From the NCBI RefSeq assembly GCF_041435215.1, contig NZ_CP108394.1, positions 5,332,001-5,396,000 of the forward strand: a DNA stretch of 64,000 bases. Direction: 5' to 3'. This document shows positions 24,390-34,722 of the stretch, piece by piece (the stretch's first letter is position 1; the number at the start of each line of letters is the position of its first letter). Source of the DNA: Streptomyces sp. NBC_01314. Lineage in GTDB: Bacteria; Actinomycetota; Actinomycetes; Streptomycetales; Streptomycetaceae. Made by a program: the position numbers and the translations under genes. Under the pieces are notes generated by a model. The model saw nothing but the letters and a program-made list of their open reading frames with translations. It was not told the DNA's origin and did no database searches.

Positions 24390-25955
24390 ATGCCCCGGCC
24401 CGAAAACCCCGCAAGCCCTGACAGCCCCGACAACCCGGCCGGAACAGAGAACCCCGCCGCCCCCGGCAGCCCGGCCGGAGCCGTCACCCGCGAGACCCGC
24501 CACGTCGAGGCGCTGATCATCGGCAGCGGTCTCTCCGGCATCGGAGCGGCCGTCAAGTTGCGCGAGGCGGGGGTGCGCGACCTGGTCCTCGTCGAGAAGG
24601 CGGACGACCTGGGCGGCACCTGGCGCGACAACACCTACCCGGGCTGCGCCTGCGACGTGCCCTCCGCCCTGTACTCGTACTCCTTCGCACCCAACCCGGA
24701 GTGGACACGGGCCTTCGCCGGCCAGCCCGAGATCCGCGCCTACCTCCGCGACACGGCGGCCGCGTACGGCATCACCCCGCTCATCCGCTACGGCACCGAG
24801 GTCACCCGGGCGCAGTGGAACCCCGCCGACGCCCGCTGGCACGTCGAGACCAGCCGCGACCACTACACGGCCCGGTTCCTGATAGCCGCGGCGGGACCCT
24901 GGCACGAACCGCTGCTCCCCGACATACCGGGCCTCGCCGACTTCCCCGGCGAGGTCTTCCACTCCTCGCGCTGGCGCCACGACCACGAACTCACCGGCGC
25001 CCGTGTGGCCGTCGTCGGCAGCGGCGCCTCGGCCGTGCAGTTCGTGCCCGCCGTCCAGCCCCGTGTCGGCCGGCTGCACCTGTTCCAGCGCACCGCCCAG
25101 TGGGTACTGCCCAAGCCCGACCACCCGGTGCCGCGCGCCGAACGCCGGCTGCTGCGGAACCTGCCCGGAGCCCAACGGGCGCTGCGGGGCGCGGAGTACG
25201 CGGCGCTGGAGGCCCTCGGTGTCGGCTTCCGCCACCCGGCCCTCCTGCGGGCGGTGCAGAAGGTGGGCACGCTCCACCTCCGAGCCACCGTCAAGGACCC
25301 GGTCCTGCGGCGGGCGCTGACCCCCGACTACACCCTGGGCTGCAAACGGCTCCTGCTCTCCAACACCTACTATCCCGCCCTGACCCGGCCCAACGTCACC
25401 GTGCACGCCACGGCGGTGAAGGCCGTCGAGGGCAGCCGCGTCATCGGCGCCGACGGCAGCCGCGCGGACGTCGACACGATCATCCTGGGCACCGGCTTCC
25501 ACATCCTCGACATGCCCATCGCCCGGCGCGTGTTCGACGCCGGCGGGGCCGGCCTCGACGACCACTGGAAGGGCAGCCCGGACGCCTACCTCGGCACCAC
25601 CGTCAGCGGCTTCCCCAACGCGTTCGTCCTCCTCGGCCCGCATCTCGGCACCGGCCACTCCTCCGCTTTCACGGTCCTCGAAGCCCAACTGGACTACGTG
25701 GCGGGCGCGGTGCGGCACTTCCGCTCGGCGGGCTGGACCAGCATGGACGTACGCCCCGAGGTACAGGCCGCCTTCCACGCCGAGGTCCAGCAGGCGCTGC
25801 CGTCCACCGTCTACAACGCGGGCGGCTGCTCCAGCTACTACCTCGACGACAACGGCGTCAACAGCTTCAGCTGGCCCTGGTCGACGGGCCGGATGCGCCG
25901 GCGGCTGGCGCGGTTCGACCCCGAGGCCTATGTCGTGACGGGTGCCGCCGGCTGA
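24390..25955 (+). CDS. Baeyer-Villiger monooxygenase (class B flavoprotein)
   Basis: 521 aa. ATG 24390 begins one base after the patatin stop. FAD Rossmann site IIGSGLSGIGAAVKL, BVMO fingerprint FPGEVFHSSRW (FxGxxxHxxxW), NADPH Rossmann site VVGSGASAVQF, and GTGFHILDMPI near the C-terminus. A Pro/Ala/Asn-rich leader of about 30 residues precedes the domain. It should insert oxygen next to a carbonyl using NADPH and O2. The 3' end overlaps the convergent membrane-protein gene by 28 nt. Confidence 0.92.
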   Translation: MPRPENPASPDSPDNPAGTENPAAPGSPAGAVTRETRHVEALIIGSGLSGIGAAVKLREAGVRDLVLVEKADDLGGTWRDNTYPGCACDVPSALYSYSFAPNPEWTRAFAGQPEIRAYLRDTAAAYGITPLIRYGTEVTRAQWNPADARWHVETSRDHYTARFLIAAAGPWHEPLLPDIPGLADFPGEVFHSSRWRHDHELTGARVAVVGSGASAVQFVPAVQPRVGRLHLFQRTAQWVLPKPDHPVPRAERRLLRNLPGAQRALRGAEYAALEALGVGFRHPALLRAVQKVGTLHLRATVKDPVLRRALTPDYTLGCKRLLLSNTYYPALTRPNVTVHATAVKAVEGSRVIGADGSRADVDTIILGTGFHILDMPIARRVFDAGGAGLDDHWKGSPDAYLGTTVSGFPNAFVLLGPHLGTGHSSAFTVLEAQLDYVAGAVRHFRSAGWTSMDVRPEVQAAFHAEVQQALPSTVYNAGGCSSYYLDDNGVNSFSWPWSTGRMRRRLARFDPEAYVVTGAAG

Positions 25956-26341
25956 GGCCGCCGCCCGATGGCCGCGATCAGGAAGGAGAGGCCCGTGGTC
26001 ACGGCGGCGGTCCCCAGCATGACCATCGTGACGCCGACGACGAAGAGGCCGCTGGAGTCGTCCGACCAGTCGTAGAAGGAGGCGACGGTCAGGCCGACCG
26101 TGGTGCCGACGACGGCACCCGTGATGTGGTGCCGGGACGCCGCCCAGACCACCGGAATCAGCAGGGTCAGTACCAGGCCGAGCACCTGCCACGCCTCGTA
26201 CGGGCCGGTCGACGAACCGTCGGGGTGTACGTCGTACCGCTGGTCCCAGCCCAGCCAGGCGGCCCACATCGTCAGGGCGGCCACGGCCGTCACGAGGGTC
26301 GGCAGCAGTTGGGAAACGGATCTGAGGAGTCGTCGGTTCAT
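25928..26341 (-). CDS. Small integral membrane protein
   Basis: 137 aa from ATG 26341. Four hydrophobic segments: LPTLVTAVAALTMWAAWL, WQVLGLVLTLLIPVVWA, HITGAVVGTTVGLTVASF and a Gly/Val-rich segment before SFLIAAIGRR. A polar loop with RYDVHPDGSSTGPYEAWQ separates helices 1 and 2 and probably faces outwards. I know Streptomyces proteins of this type only as hypothetical. Its last 28 nt overlap the BVMO gene tail-to-tail. Confidence 0.75.
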   Translation of the reverse strand: MNRRLLRSVSQLLPTLVTAVAALTMWAAWLGWDQRYDVHPDGSSTGPYEAWQVLGLVLTLLIPVVWAASRHHITGAVVGTTVGLTVASFYDWSDDSSGLFVVGVTMVMLGTAAVTTGLSFLIAAIGRRPQPAAPVTT

Positions 26342-26532
26342 GACCCCAGCCTCCCGGCGCGCCCCTCCGCCGACCAGGGCGCAAGTACTCAGCTCCACCC
26401 GAGTACATGAGCGATCGGGGACCTGCCCCCTAAGCGGGTGAAGCCTGGGCTCCGGCTCATGGCGCGGGGCATGGATGAAGCCCCCGGCCCTATCCGGCCG
26501 AGTCGGCGGACACGACGCGCTGGAGTTGAGCG

Positions 26533-28290
26533 ATGAATGCGATGAAACAGAGCCCTGACCGGACCGATCCCACCGGCACCACGACCCACCATGTCCCGGT
26601 CCTCGTCGTCGGGGGTTCCCTCGTCGGCCTGTCGACCTCGGTGTTCCTGGGCCGACTGGGGGTGCCGCACATGCTGGTGGAGCGGCACGCCGGCACCTCC
26701 ATCCACCCGCGCGGCCGGGGCAACAACGTCCGCACGATGGAGGTGTTCCGGGCGGCCGGCGTCGAGCAGGGCATCCGGCGGGCCGCCGCCACGCTGGCCG
26801 GCAACCACGGCATCCTGCAGACACCCACCCTGGTCGGCGACGCGGGCGAGTGGCTCTTCAAGGAGATCGACGCGGGCGGCGGCCTGGCCCGGTTCAGCCC
26901 CAGCTCATGGTGCCTGTGCAGCCAGAACGACCTGGAGCCGGTGCTGGTCGAGCACGCCGAGCGGCTCGGCGGCGATCTGCGGTACTCCACCGAGATGATG
27001 TCGTTCGACAGCGATCCCTCCGGCGTCACCGTGATCGTCAAGAGCCGGGAGACGGGCGAGCACACCACCATCCGCGCGGACTACCTCGTCGCCGCCGACG
27101 GCCCCCGCAGCCCCGTCCGCGAACAGCTCGGCATCGGCCACAGCGGCCCCGGCGACCTGTTCCACAACGTCAGCGTCACCTTCCGCTCCCGAGGCCTCGC
27201 CGAGGTCGTGGGCGACCGCCGCTTCATCGTCTGCTACCTGACGAACCCGGACGCCGACGGGGCACTGCTGCCCGTGGACAACGGGGAGAACTGGGTCTTC
27301 CACGCCCCCTGGCACCCCGAACACGGCGAAACCCTGGAGGAGTTCACCGAGGAGCGGTGCGTCGAGCACATCCGCCGCGCGGTCGGGGTCGCCGACCTCG
27401 ACGTCCAGGTCACCGGCAAGGCCCCCTGGCACGCCGCCCAGCGCGTCGCCCGCAGCTACCGGTCGGGGCGGGTCTTCCTGGCCGGCGACTCGGCCCACGA
27501 GATGTCCCCCACGGGGGCCTTCGGCTCCAACACCGGTATCCAGGACGCGCACAACCTCGCCTGGAAACTGGCGGCGGTGCTCGGCGGCTGGGCCGGCGAG
27601 GGCCTGCTGGACTCGTACGACGCCGAGCGCCGCCCGGTGGCGGAGGCGACCAGCGCCCGCGCCGCCGCCCGGTCGGTGGAGCACAGCCACCCCGGCTTCG
27701 CCCCGGCGCCCGGCGTCGGCGGTGGAGGCGGCGGCCCGCAGCGCGGCATCCTCAACGTCGCCCTCGGCTACCGCTATCCGCAGGGCGCCGTCCTCGGCAC
27801 CGACCCCGCGGCCCCCGTCGTCCCGGAACGCCTCGACCTGTCCGGCGAACCCGGCAGCAGGGCACCCCACCTGGCGGTACGGCACCGGGGCGAAAGCTTC
27901 TCCACCCTGGACCTCTACGAACGCTCTCTCGTCCTGCTCAGCGACACCGGCGCGGACTCAGGCTCCGGCGCGGACTCAGGCTCCGGCGCGGACTCGGGCC
28001 CCGGCGCGAGTCCAGGCCCCGGCGGCGAACCGGGCGGCTGGCACGAGGCCGCCCTCCGCCTCGCCGAGACGATGTCCGTCCCCCTGACCTCGTACCGGTT
28101 CGGCACGGGACCCGACGCCGAGCTGATCCCCGAGGGCGACGCGGACTGGGCTGCCGTCCACGGCACGACACCCTCGGGCGCCGTACTCGTCCGGCCCGAC
28201 GGGTTCGTGGCGTGGCGGTCGCCGGGGGCGGTCCCGGACCCCGGGGCGGTACTGCGCGACGTCCTGACCACGCTGCTGGCGACGGTCTGA
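26533..28290 (+). CDS. whiEVIII: FAD-dependent aromatic hydroxylase of the spore-pigment cluster (WhiE VIII-like)
   Basis: 585 aa class A flavoprotein monooxygenase (PheA/TfdB type). The FAD site is VLVVGGSLVGLS, then RGRGNNVRTMEVFRAAG, the DG motif YLVAADGPRSPV, and the GD motif VFLAGDSAHEMSPTGAFGSN. The C-terminal thioredoxin-like domain is interrupted by a Gly/Ser/Ala/Asp linker made of 18-bp tandem repeats (27948-28020). It should hydroxylate the pigment polyketide. In S. coelicolor the equivalent gene is divergent from the pigment operon (from memory); here it is co-directional and cut off by a strong terminator. Start ATG 26533; ATG 26542 is an alternative. Confidence 0.85.
   Translation: MNAMKQSPDRTDPTGTTTHHVPVLVVGGSLVGLSTSVFLGRLGVPHMLVERHAGTSIHPRGRGNNVRTMEVFRAAGVEQGIRRAAATLAGNHGILQTPTLVGDAGEWLFKEIDAGGGLARFSPSSWCLCSQNDLEPVLVEHAERLGGDLRYSTEMMSFDSDPSGVTVIVKSRETGEHTTIRADYLVAADGPRSPVREQLGIGHSGPGDLFHNVSVTFRSRGLAEVVGDRRFIVCYLTNPDADGALLPVDNGENWVFHAPWHPEHGETLEEFTEERCVEHIRRAVGVADLDVQVTGKAPWHAAQRVARSYRSGRVFLAGDSAHEMSPTGAFGSNTGIQDAHNLAWKLAAVLGGWAGEGLLDSYDAERRPVAEATSARAAARSVEHSHPGFAPAPGVGGGGGGPQRGILNVALGYRYPQGAVLGTDPAAPVVPERLDLSGEPGSRAPHLAVRHRGESFSTLDLYERSLVLLSDTGADSGSGADSGSGADSGPGASPGPGGEPGGWHEAALRLAETMSVPLTSYRFGTGPDAELIPEGDADWAAVHGTTPSGAVLVRPDGFVAWRSPGAVPDPGAVLRDVLTTLLATV
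27948..28020. repeat. 18-bp coding tandem repeat in the hydroxylase
   Basis: About three copies of CGGCGCGGACTCAGGCTC encode GADSGS units, then decay into Gly/Pro-rich sequence. It is an interdomain linker likely to vary in length between strains. Confidence 0.8.
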
Positions 28291-28351
28291 TCCTCCGAGC
28301 ACGCGCCACACTCCGCCCCTCCGAGCACACGCGACACCGCCCCTCCGAACA

Positions 28352-28395
28352 CGCGGTCGGCCGGCCCCGGGACACTCCTGGGCCGGCCGACCGCG
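28352..28395 (+). terminator. Perfect 16-bp stem-loop after the hydroxylase
   Basis: Arms 28352-28367 and 28380-28395 pair perfectly (CGCGGTCGGCCGGCCC and complement) around a 12-nt loop, 62 nt after the hydroxylase stop. It should separate hydroxylase transcription from the downstream pigment genes. Confidence 0.85.
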
Positions 28396-28440
28396 TCATG
28401 CCGTGCGCGTCATGCCCTGCGCGTCATGCCGTGCGCGTCG
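28393..28440. repeat. 14-bp tandem repeat (GCGTCATGCCGTGC x3)
   Basis: Three units, the second with one change, plus a partial fourth, directly after the terminator stem. It lies in the 311-bp gap before the surface-protein gene. Confidence 0.85.
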
Positions 28441-28601
28441 CGTCCGCCGTGAACTCGGCCGCCGGGCCGGACGGGTTCACCCGAGTGATCGTCTTGAGTG
28501 GTGACGCGGAGACGGCTGACTGACGGTGGATCACATCGGGGGCGGGTCACCTCAGCTGACGGAGCGTCGGCTGCTCGCCCCGTCGACGGAAGGATCGTCA
28601 G

Positions 28602-29042
28602 ATGCGCTCTGCTCGCATGCTCATGGCCACTGCGGCGGCTTCGGCCGTCCTCGCGCTCGGCGCGCCCGGCGCGTACGCGTCCGGGGGCTGGGACACCACG
28701 GACACCACGGACTCCTCCTACAGCAAGGAGCACGACAAGGGGCAGGACAACACCGCGAAGCCGGACGAGAGCTCCGGCACCGCGAAGCAGGACGAGAACT
28801 CCTGGAGCGACAAGCAGGACAGCGGCTCCTGGAGCGGCAAGCAGGACGGCGGCTCCTGGAGCGGGAAGCAGGACGAGGGGTCCTGGGGCGGCACGCACGA
28901 GAAGCCCAGCGGTGGGGTGCACACCGGTGGCGGCGGGCTGGCCGCGCCGGCCGTGACCGCCGGTGGGCTGGCCGTCCTCGCGGTCGCCGCGACCGGTCTG
29001 TTCGCGGCGCGCCGCAAGAAGACGGCCGGAAGCGTGGCCTGA
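28602..29042 (+). CDS. Small cell-surface protein with SWSGKQDGG repeats
   Basis: 146 aa from ATG 28602 after GAAGGA. A signal peptide (about residues 1-27, ending GAYA) is followed by a charged, Ser/Lys/Asp-rich region with 9-residue repeats (SWSDKQDSG, SWSGKQDGG, SWSGKQDEG, SWGG). It ends with a hydrophobic helix (VTAGGLAVLAVAATGLFAA) and a basic tail RRKK. The layout resembles sortase substrates or small membrane-tethered surface proteins, but no LPxTG or LAxTG motif is seen. It sits between the hydroxylase and the pigment operon, where no such gene is expected. Confidence 0.8.
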   Translation: MRSARMLMATAAASAVLALGAPGAYASGGWDTTDTTDSSYSKEHDKGQDNTAKPDESSGTAKQDENSWSDKQDSGSWSGKQDGGSWSGKQDEGSWGGTHEKPSGGVHTGGGGLAAPAVTAGGLAVLAVAATGLFAARRKKTAGSVA

Positions 29043-29066
29043 CCCGTGCCCGGCGCGATAGCCACC

Positions 29067-29103
29067 GTGACCGGCCGCGCCGTGCGGCGGCCCGGCCGGT
29101 CAC
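29067..29103 (+). terminator. Hairpin terminator after the surface-protein gene
   Basis: GTGACCGGCC (29067-29076) pairs with GGCCGGTCAC (29094-29103), with further internal GC pairing. It is 24 nt after the stop and precedes the pigment operon. Confidence 0.65.
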
Positions 29104-29249
29104 CCGGGCGGCGCACCGGTCACCCGCGCAGTGCATACGAGTCGCGCGCCGGAAGGGTCGGCCTCAGGATCGAGGCACGCCGACGTCACGCCGGTCCGGC
29201 CGACGTCCACCCGTCCGTCCCCGCCCCCCACCGAGGAGATGTGCGCAGG

Positions 29250-30404
29250 ATGACCACCACGTCCGAACGTCTTACGGAGACGCTGAAGCGACAGGTGTCG
29301 CAGCGGGTCTCCCAGTCCGTCTTCGACGGCTCCCGGCTCCGTGTCGTCCTCCTCGTGGACGTCTACGACGGCGCCCAGCAGCAGTTCCTGGAGGCGTACG
29401 AGCAGCTGTGCAACCAGGTCGCGTCCGTCCCCGGGCATGTCAGCGACCAGCTGTGCCAGTCCATCGAGAACCCCTCCCAATGGCTCATCACCAGCGAGTG
29501 GGAGAGCGCCCCGCCGTTCCTCACCTGGGTGAACAGCGAGGAACACGTGGAGATGGTGAAGCCGCTGCACAACTGTGTCCGGGACACCCGCTCGCTGCGC
29601 TTCCACATCGTCCGCGAGACCGGCGGCCCGGCCGTGCACGCCGAGTCCGGGAAGCGCCGGCTCCAGACCTCGCCCCGGATCGGCGACGGCCTGATCCGGC
29701 ACGCGCTCACCTTCACGGTCAAGCCGGGCAGCGAGGAGAAGGTCGCCAGAATCCTCGCCGACTACGCCGCACCGGAACCGAAGGTCGACGACACCACCCG
29801 GCTGTGCCGCACCTCCCTGTTCATGCACGGCAACCGGGTGGTCCGGGCCGTCGAGGTACGGGGCGACCTGCTCGCCGCGCTGCGGCACGTCGCCCGGCAG
29901 CCCGAGGTGCGGGCCGTCGAGGAGGCCCTCAACCCCTATCTGGAGCAGGACCGGGACCTCGACGACCCCGACTCCGCCCGGGTCTTCTTCACCCGCGCGG
30001 CGCTGCCCGCCGTCCACCATGTGACGGCCGGCCAGGAGAGCCCGGACGCCGTGCGGCACGCGCTGTACTACCCGGCCCGTGAGGGCTGCGGTCTGCAGCT
30101 GGCCGAGCTGCTCGCCCGGCAGGACGAGGCGGCGGCGGACGACACGCAGGGACCGGTGCTGCGCAGCACGATCTTCCAGCGCGACGACGTCGTGGTGCGG
30201 CTGGTCGACGTACGCGGCGGCATCGACAACGACCCCGGTCCCGTGCTCGGTCTCACGGACCGCGCCCGCGCGGCCGAACTGACGGCGCTCCTCGACAGCG
30301 GCGCGCTCGGTGCGGACAGTTCGCCGAAGGACGGCGCCCCCGCCCGGCTGCTCACGGTCGCCCGCATGGAACTCGTCACCGACCGCCGGGCACCCGACGC
30401 CTGA
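29250..30404 (+). CDS. whiEI: SchA/CurD-like protein of the spore-pigment operon (WhiE I-like)
   Basis: 384 aa. ATG 29250 follows GAGGAG by 11 nt; GTG 29241 is too close to it. The SchA/CurD family is found only in spore-pigment and curamycin-type clusters; the biochemical role is unsettled. The sequence has two ferredoxin-like/ABM-like repeats: RVVLLVDVYDGAQQQFLEAYEQL near the start and HALTFTVKPGSEEKVARILADY in the middle, each followed by a strand pair. It is the first gene of the pigment operon, 109 nt before the cupin gene. Confidence 0.9.
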   Translation: MTTTSERLTETLKRQVSQRVSQSVFDGSRLRVVLLVDVYDGAQQQFLEAYEQLCNQVASVPGHVSDQLCQSIENPSQWLITSEWESAPPFLTWVNSEEHVEMVKPLHNCVRDTRSLRFHIVRETGGPAVHAESGKRRLQTSPRIGDGLIRHALTFTVKPGSEEKVARILADYAAPEPKVDDTTRLCRTSLFMHGNRVVRAVEVRGDLLAALRHVARQPEVRAVEEALNPYLEQDRDLDDPDSARVFFTRAALPAVHHVTAGQESPDAVRHALYYPAREGCGLQLAELLARQDEAAADDTQGPVLRSTIFQRDDVVVRLVDVRGGIDNDPGPVLGLTDRARAAELTALLDSGALGADSSPKDGAPARLLTVARMELVTDRRAPDA

Positions 30405-30513
30405 TCCGCTCAGCACCGGGCCGTGACGGCCACACCTCATGTCCTCACGTCGACGCGGCACCTGTTCGACGCCCCCACCCGTCTTCGACGCAGCTCATGT
30501 TCGGAGGAACGTC

Positions 30514-30975
30514 GTGATCAATCGCCATCCCGGAATCGTGGATGTCAGCGAGGTCGAGCCCAACACCCGGCGCGGCGGCGACCTGCGCGCCATGCTCACG
30601 CCCACCACAGTCGGCTCCACCAGCGGTTTCATGGGCGTCGCCATCGTGCCGCCCGGCGACCGCATCGCCGAGCACTACCACCCGTACTCCGAGGAGTTCA
30701 TCTACGTCGTCTGCGGCCAGCTGGAGGTCGACCTGGACGGCGAGCCGCACGAGTTGCGGCCCGAGCAGGGGCTCCTGATCCCCGCCCACATGCGGCACCG
30801 CTTCCGCAACGTCGGCAAGGTGGAGGCCCGCATGGTCTTCCACCTCGGCCCGCTGGCCCCGAGCCCGCCGCTCGGCCACGTCGACACCGAGGACGCGAAC
30901 GGCGTACCGATCCCGGCAGAGGTGGCGCACGCGGGTGCGGGACCAGCGGCCGGGCGACCTCAGGTCCGCTCATGA
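30514..30975 (+). CDS. whiEII: Cupin protein of the spore-pigment operon (WhiE II-like)
   Basis: 153 aa from GTG 30514 after GGAGGAAC. A single cupin domain with metal ligands visible as [16 protein letters not shown] (motif 1, two His and Glu) and [10 protein letters not shown] (motif 2 His). Such cupins in type II PKS clusters are thought to help folding or oxidation of the polyketide; direct evidence for this family is thin. It overlaps the KS alpha start by ATGA. Confidence 0.92.
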   Translation: MINRHPGIVDVSEVEPNTRRGGDLRAMLTPTTVGSTSGFMGVAIVPPGDRIAEHYHPYSEEFIYVVCGQLEVDLDGEPHELRPEQGLLIPAHMRHRFRNVGKVEARMVFHLGPLAPSPPLGHVDTEDANGVPIPAEVAHAGAGPAAGRPQVRS

Positions 30976-32240
30976 CCAGGCGCGTGGCGGTCACCGGCAT
31001 AGGCATCGTCGCTCCGGGCGGCATCGGAGTCCCGGCGTTCTGGGACCTGCTGGCCGACGGTCGCACGGCGACACGCGGCATCACCTTCTTCGACCCGTCC
31101 GGGCTGCGTTCGCGGATCGCCGCCGAGTGCGACTTCGACCCGGCGGCCCACGGACTGGACGCGGAGCAGGTCGCCCGCTGCGACCGGTACATCCAGTTCG
31201 CCCTGGTGGCCGGTGAGGAGGCGGTACGGGACTCCGGTCTCGACCTCGCCTCGGAGAACCCCTGGCGGATCGGGGTCTCCCTGGGTACGGCGGTCGGCGG
31301 CACCACCCGGCTGGAGCACGACTACGTCCTGGTCAGCCACCGCGGGCAGCGCTGGGACGTGGACCACCGGGAGGCCGGTCCGCATCTGCACCGGGCGTTC
31401 GCGCCCAGCACCCTCGCCTCGACGATCGCGGAACGCTTCGAGGCCCGCGGGCCGGTGCAGACCGTCTCCACCGGCTGCACCTCCGGGCTCGACGCCGTCG
31501 GGTACGCCTTCCACACGATCGAGGAGGGCCGGGCCGACATCTGCATAGCCGGTGCCTCGGACTCGCCGATCTCCCCGATCACCATGGCCTGCTTCGACGC
31601 GATCAAGGCCACCTCCCCCGACAACGACGACCCGGCCCACGCCTCCCGCCCCTTCGACGCCGACCGCAACGGGTTCGTCATGGGCGAGGGCGGTGCCGTA
31701 CTCGTGCTGGAGGAGCTGGGACACGCACGGGCCCGCGGCGCGCACGTGTACTGCGAGATCGGCGGCTACGCCACCTTCGGAAACGCCTACCACATGACCG
31801 GTCTGACCACCGAGGGCCTGGAGATGGCGCGGGCCATCGAGGACGCCCTCGACCACGCCCGGCTCGACCGCACGGCCGTCGACTACGTCAACGCGCACGG
31901 CTCGGGCACCAAGCAGAACGACCGGCACGAGACGGCCGCCGTCAAACGGACGCTCGGCGCGCACGCCTACGACACGCCCATGAGCTCCATCAAGTCCATG
32001 GTGGGCCACTCCCTGGGCGCGATCGGCGCGATCGAGGTCGTGGCCTGTGCGCTGGCCCTGGCCCACCAGGTCGTCCCGCCCACCGCGAACTACGAGACCC
32101 CGGACCCCGAGTGCGACCTGGACTACGTCCCGCGCGTCGCCCGCGAGCGGCGGCTGACCAACGTGCTCTCCGTGGGCAGCGGGTTCGGCGGGTTCCAGTC
32201 CGCGGTGGTCATGAGCCTGCCGAGGGAGAAGACACGATGA
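30972..32240 (+). CDS. whiEIII: Ketosynthase alpha of the spore-pigment type II PKS (WhiE III-like)
   Basis: 422 aa. Condenses malonyl-ACP units into the pigment poly-beta-ketone chain, as a heterodimer with the CLF. The catalytic triad is complete: Cys169 in VSTGCTSG, His in VNAHGSGT, His in [12 protein letters not shown] 30972 overlaps the cupin stop, and the stop overlaps the CLF start, so alpha and CLF are co-translated for equal stoichiometry. Confidence 0.97.
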   Translation: MTRRVAVTGIGIVAPGGIGVPAFWDLLADGRTATRGITFFDPSGLRSRIAAECDFDPAAHGLDAEQVARCDRYIQFALVAGEEAVRDSGLDLASENPWRIGVSLGTAVGGTTRLEHDYVLVSHRGQRWDVDHREAGPHLHRAFAPSTLASTIAERFEARGPVQTVSTGCTSGLDAVGYAFHTIEEGRADICIAGASDSPISPITMACFDAIKATSPDNDDPAHASRPFDADRNGFVMGEGGAVLVLEELGHARARGAHVYCEIGGYATFGNAYHMTGLTTEGLEMARAIEDALDHARLDRTAVDYVNAHGSGTKQNDRHETAAVKRTLGAHAYDTPMSSIKSMVGHSLGAIGAIEVVACALALAHQVVPPTANYETPDPECDLDYVPRVARERRLTNVLSVGSGFGGFQSAVVMSLPREKTR

Positions 32241-33487
32241 GCGAACGGCGTTCTCGGCGCGCGGCCGTCACCGGAATCGGCGTGGTCGCGCCCAACGGAA
32301 CGAGCACCGAGACGTTCTGGAAGTCCACCAGGGAGGGCATCAGCGTCCTGGACCGGGTCACCCGCGAGGGCTGCGAGCACCTGCCGCTGCGGGTGGCCGG
32401 CGAGGTCCGCAACTTCGACCCGCCGTCGGCGGTCGAGGAGCGGTACCTCGTCCAGACCGACCGGTTCACCCACTTCGCGATGGCCGCCGCCGACCAGGCA
32501 CTCGACGACGCGCGCCTCGACCGGCCCGAGACCGACGCCGCGCCGTTCTCCGTGGGCGTGGTCACCGCGGCCGGCTCCGGCGGCGGCGAGTTCGGGCAGC
32601 GGGAACTGCAGCAACTGTGGTCCAAGGGCAGCCGCTTCGTCGGGCCGTACCAGTCCATCGCCTGGTTCTACGCCGCGACCACCGGCCAGATCTCCATCCG
32701 CCGCGGCTTCAAGGGCCCCTGCGGGGTCATAGCCTCCGACGAGGCCGGCGGCCTGGACGCCCTGGCGCACGCGGCGCGGGCCGTGCGGCGCGGCACCGAC
32801 GTGATGGTGGCCGGCGCGACCGAGGCGCCGCTCGCCCCCTACTCGGTGGTCTGCCAGCTCGGCTACGAGGAGCTGAGCACCATCGACGACCCGGACCGCG
32901 CCTACCGCCCGTTCACCACCGCGGCCTGCGGTTTCGTGCCCGCCGAGGGCGGCGCCATGCTCGTCGTGGAGGCCGAGGGCACGGCCCGGGAACGGGGCGC
33001 GCCCGTGCGGGCCGTCCTGGCCGGACACGGGGCGACGTTCACCGGTGCCTCCCGCTGGGAGGAGTCCCGGGCGGGACTCGCCGAGGCGATCCGGATCGCC
33101 CTCGACGAGGCCGGCTGCGCCCCCGAGGAGATCGACGTGGTCTTCGCCGACGCCCTCGGCGTCCCGGCGGCGGACCGTGCCGAGGCGCTGGCGATCGCGG
33201 ACGCCCTCGGCGCGCACGGCACCCGCGTCCCCGTCACGGCGCCGAAGACCGCCATCGGCCGGGGCAACGGCGCGGCGGCCGTGCTGGACGTCGCGGCGGC
33301 CGTGCTCGCGATGGAGCACGGCGTGATCCCGCCCACCCCCAACGTCTTCGACGTCTGCCACGACCTCGACGTCGTCACCGCCGTCGCCCGTGCCGCCGAG
33401 CCGCGCACGGCGCTGGTTCTCAGCCGAGGACTCATGGGCTCGAACTCGGCGCTGGTGCTCCGCCTCGGCACCGGCGACCCCTCCTGA
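32237..33487 (+). CDS. whiEIV: Chain-length factor (KS beta) of the spore-pigment PKS (WhiE IV-like)
   Basis: 416 aa. The partner of KS alpha that sets chain length. At the position of the KS Cys, residue 169, the sequence is [12 protein letters not shown], i.e. Glu. In most described CLFs this residue is Gln and is linked to malonyl decarboxylation (from memory). The rest of the thiolase fold is conserved ([42 protein letters not shown]). ATG 32237 overlaps the KS alpha stop (ATGA). Confidence 0.95.
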   Translation: MSERRSRRAAVTGIGVVAPNGTSTETFWKSTREGISVLDRVTREGCEHLPLRVAGEVRNFDPPSAVEERYLVQTDRFTHFAMAAADQALDDARLDRPETDAAPFSVGVVTAAGSGGGEFGQRELQQLWSKGSRFVGPYQSIAWFYAATTGQISIRRGFKGPCGVIASDEAGGLDALAHAARAVRRGTDVMVAGATEAPLAPYSVVCQLGYEELSTIDDPDRAYRPFTTAACGFVPAEGGAMLVVEAEGTARERGAPVRAVLAGHGATFTGASRWEESRAGLAEAIRIALDEAGCAPEEIDVVFADALGVPAADRAEALAIADALGAHGTRVPVTAPKTAIGRGNGAAAVLDVAAAVLAMEHGVIPPTPNVFDVCHDLDVVTAVARAAEPRTALVLSRGLMGSNSALVLRLGTGDPS

Positions 33488-33543
33488 CCATCCCGCACGA
33501 AGCACCGTCTACGCACCGTCTACGCACCGAGGAGAGAACCCGC

Positions 33544-34282
<739 letters not shown>

Positions 34283-34331
34283 GCGCCGACCGACCGAGCG
34301 GCACAGAGAAGCGGACGGAGAACGACACCCC

Positions 34332-34664
34332 ATGCACCAATCCCTGATCGTCGCCCGCATGGCCCCGGAGTCGGCCCTGGACATCGCCAAGGTGTTCGAG
34401 GAGTCGGACCGGGGCGAGCTGCCCCAGCTCGTGGGGGTGGCCCGGCGCAGCCTCTTCCAGTTCGACGACGTGTACATCCACCTCATCGAGTCCGAGCGGG
34501 ACCCCGGACCCGCCATCGCGAAGATGGCCGGGCACCCCGAGTTCCGGGACATCAGCGAACGGCTGTCGGCGTACGTCACCGCGTACGACCCGGCGACCTG
34601 GCGTTCGCCGAAGGACGCGATGGCGAACTGCTTCTACCGCTGGGAGCGGGACGGCCGCTCCTGA
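34332..34664 (+). CDS. whiEVII: TcmI-family polyketide cyclase (WhiE VII-like)
   Basis: 110 aa ferredoxin-like cyclase. SLIVARMAPESALDIAKVFEESDRGELP forms the first strand and helix (residues 4-31); FDDVYIHLIES and CFYRW follow. It closes later rings of the pigment. It is the last gene of the operon and is followed by a perfect 15-bp terminator. Confidence 0.94.
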   Translation: MHQSLIVARMAPESALDIAKVFEESDRGELPQLVGVARRSLFQFDDVYIHLIESERDPGPAIAKMAGHPEFRDISERLSAYVTAYDPATWRSPKDAMANCFYRWERDGRS

Positions 34665-34677
34665 ACCCACCGTCGTC

Positions 34678-34716
34678 GGGCCGCCGGGCACGTGCGGAGC
34701 GCGTGCCCGGCGGCCC
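34678..34716. terminator. Bidirectional terminator between the pigment operon and the O-methyltransferase
   Basis: Perfect 15-bp stem GGGCCGCCGGGCACG (34678-34692) with its complement at 34702-34716 and a 9-nt loop, lying in the 58-nt gap between convergent stops. Confidence 0.92.
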
Positions 34717-34722
34717 GTGCGA

